The notes beneath the pieces are model-generated. The model was not told the origin of the DNA. It saw only the letters and a list, made by a program, of their open reading frames with translations, and made no database searches. The position numbers and the translations under genes were made by a program. Below are positions 63,056 to 64,000 of a stretch of DNA of 64,000 nt, piece after piece; the stretch's first letter is position 1; every line of letters starts with the position of its first letter. The stretch covers positions 1 through 64,000 of the forward strand of contig JAIQFH010000021.1 of assembly GCA_020073385.1 (NCBI GenBank). Reading direction: 5' to 3'. This stretch comes from Terriglobia bacterium. Lineage in GTDB: Bacteria > Acidobacteriota > Terriglobia > Terriglobales > Acidobacteriaceae.

Positions 63056-64000
63056 TTACGGCTTTCTTGCGCAACGATCGGGAACAACATATTCGAAGCT
63101 CGGACCAGCCGCCGCAAGCCCGTCTTCGGTTGGCATTTGCATTAGTGCTTGGGCCTGGGCTTTCAGGATATACATTGCTCCGATCGCGGTTCCGAGCATC
63201 TGCGGGGCACCGTTAAATGCCTCTTCGAGACGTTGCAAAAGCGCGCAATAAGAATGGTTGAACTCTTCCTGGGCAAGGCGAATCGGGCTGCCCGCAACGT
63301 GGTCAGCGGTTCGCGGGTTGCTCCGCATGGATCGGACAGCATCCCAGTCAATGGAGATCGGACCACCGGTGGGCCCTGATCGTGGGGTGTCGCCGCGGCG
63401 ATACCGCCGGCCAAATTGGAGTTCCCGGAAGCGGTAGTAATGGGCGACCTGATCCCGTTCTGGATGAAACACGTCGCTGTCTCCATCCCAAACCTGCGCG
63501 TGGCCCGCGCCCTCGCCTTGTTCCACGATTTCCTCCAGCGCAGCTAGTGCAGTGGCAAGGCTGTCGACGGCGATGATGCGCCCGCCGCCACTGTAGAAAT
63601 GCTGGTCAGTGACTTGTCGCGCGGGCTCGCCGCAAAATACGTTCGCTTCGCCGAGGGCTTCGGAAAGCTCGCGAAGTCCTCGCTTGATCGCCTGATAGAA
63701 CTGGCCAATTGTCTCGTAATTGTCGCCCTCGGGTAGGCCATTCGCCGACGATGGTTGCTCAATCTTCAGAAAGGTCTCGATCGCCTCAGCGCCAAAGCGG
63801 AATAGAGAGATCTCGAACGAGCGGTCGCTATGGGGGAGGGGACGCGGATAACCCGGCAGCATCTGCGGGATGTCCAGTAGTGGTCGTCCACCCACCGCGT
63901 TCAGGAGATTAGCCGCAAGCGTCAGGTGCAACATTTCCTCGACAACAACGCTGCTTATCACTTCGACGGCGTCGAAGTTGCGGCCTGGTTCAATCGAGTA
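63056..64000 (-). CDS. VioB-like ferritin-domain enzyme, 5' end beyond the window
   Basis: The frame stays open to the window end (its first residues here read SIEPGRNFDAVEVISSVVVE). The core SVVVEEMLHLTLAANLLNAV resembles the ferritin-like domain of VioB/RebD-type iminophenyl-pyruvate dimer synthases and related proteins (pfam12902 as I recall it). Further Glu/His positions are RLAQEEFNHSYCALLQRLEE and HYYRFRELQFGRR. Such enzymes couple aromatic amino-acid imines in pigment synthesis, or are of unknown role. No tryptophan oxidase gene is visible. Confidence 0.72.
   Translation of the reverse strand, partial: YSIEPGRNFDAVEVISSVVVEEMLHLTLAANLLNAVGGRPLLDIPQMLPGYPRPLPHSDRSFEISLFRFGAEAIETFLKIEQPSSANGLPEGDNYETIGQFYQAIKRGLRELSEALGEANVFCGEPARQVTDQHFYSGGGRIIAVDSLATALAALEEIVEQGEGAGHAQVWDGDSDVFHPERDQVAHYYRFRELQFGRRYRRGDTPRSGPTGGPISIDWDAVRSMRSNPRTADHVAGSPIRLAQEEFNHSYCALLQRLEEAFNGAPQMLGTAIGAMYILKAQAQALMQMPTEDGLAAAGPSFEYVVPDRCARKP

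Overview
The window reads as two joined tracts with different gene styles. Positions 1 to about 42,000 look like a Ktedonobacteria-type Chloroflexota genome: XRE-STAND-TPR regulators, an FHA protein with a proline-rich linker, many decayed insertion sequences, short inverted-repeat elements, and AAGGAG-type ribosome sites. Positions about 42,100 to 64,000 look like Acidobacteriota: DUF2934 and DUF3079 proteins, an acidobacterial-style SdhB, a beta-propeller sensor kinase, FixJ/NtrC-type regulators, and relics of a trifunctional kinase. These assignments come from recalled family resemblance, not from a search. The join lies between an inverted-repeat element (41,908-41,996) and an NnrS-like gene. 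It could be a horizontal-transfer boundary or a chimeric metagenome contig.

Left tract. A transglutaminase-like protein comes first. A 5'-truncated lon and a 3'-truncated ydcF-like gene then sit on either side of a decayed 2.0 kb IS4-type element, which is a deletion scar. Next are a TPR protein, an acyl-CoA ligase, a decayed DDE transposase, a response regulator with a membrane protein, an IS1 relic, queG, an ABC-2 exporter pair, and the FHA protein. A TnpB element (15.9-17.5 kb) carries a small upstream regulator with its own operator and a frameshifted tnpB. It is followed by a Gly/His-rich protein beside two GCGATATATCGC-like palindromes, a PfkB sugar kinase with an alpha/beta hydrolase, an ECF-like sigma factor facing a zinc-finger protein, and an XRE-STAND-TPR regulator. 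A small P-loop kinase gene is bracketed by two related inverted-repeat elements. An oligopeptide importer (binding protein plus two permeases, no ATPases), an IscB that has lost its HNH and RuvC-II regions, an AraC-azlC-azlD unit, and a five-gene exopolysaccharide cluster (35-41.9 kb) complete this half.

Right tract. Two NnrS-like membrane proteins, a cupin and a DUF3079 protein precede a divergent redox locus. A cytochrome b/molybdopterin oxidoreductase fusion faces a NuoG-like protein, a small unknown protein and an SdhB-like protein, with a perfect palindrome between the two arms. At 50.7-51.4 kb there is a recombination scar: two tRNA-Asp halves that do not match each other are separated by about 113 bases, next to a fused ORF made of two genes. 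A ferritin-like protein, an SDR, several small acidobacterial proteins and a signalling cluster follow. The signalling cluster holds a FixJ-like and a CheY-like regulator, a sigma-54 activator, and two hybrid-sensor kinases that share a nearly identical kinase module. The window ends in a truncated Ser/Thr-kinase-like gene, a small acidic Cys-containing protein and a partial VioB-like ferritin-domain enzyme.

No CRISPR array, rRNA gene or intact prophage was seen. The most unusual items are the in-frame-deleted IscB with a structured upstream region, the isolated NuoG/SdhB/Mo-cytochrome b locus under a palindrome, the TnpB-linked small regulator with a probably leaderless promoter, the split tRNA-Asp, and the duplicated kinase cores.
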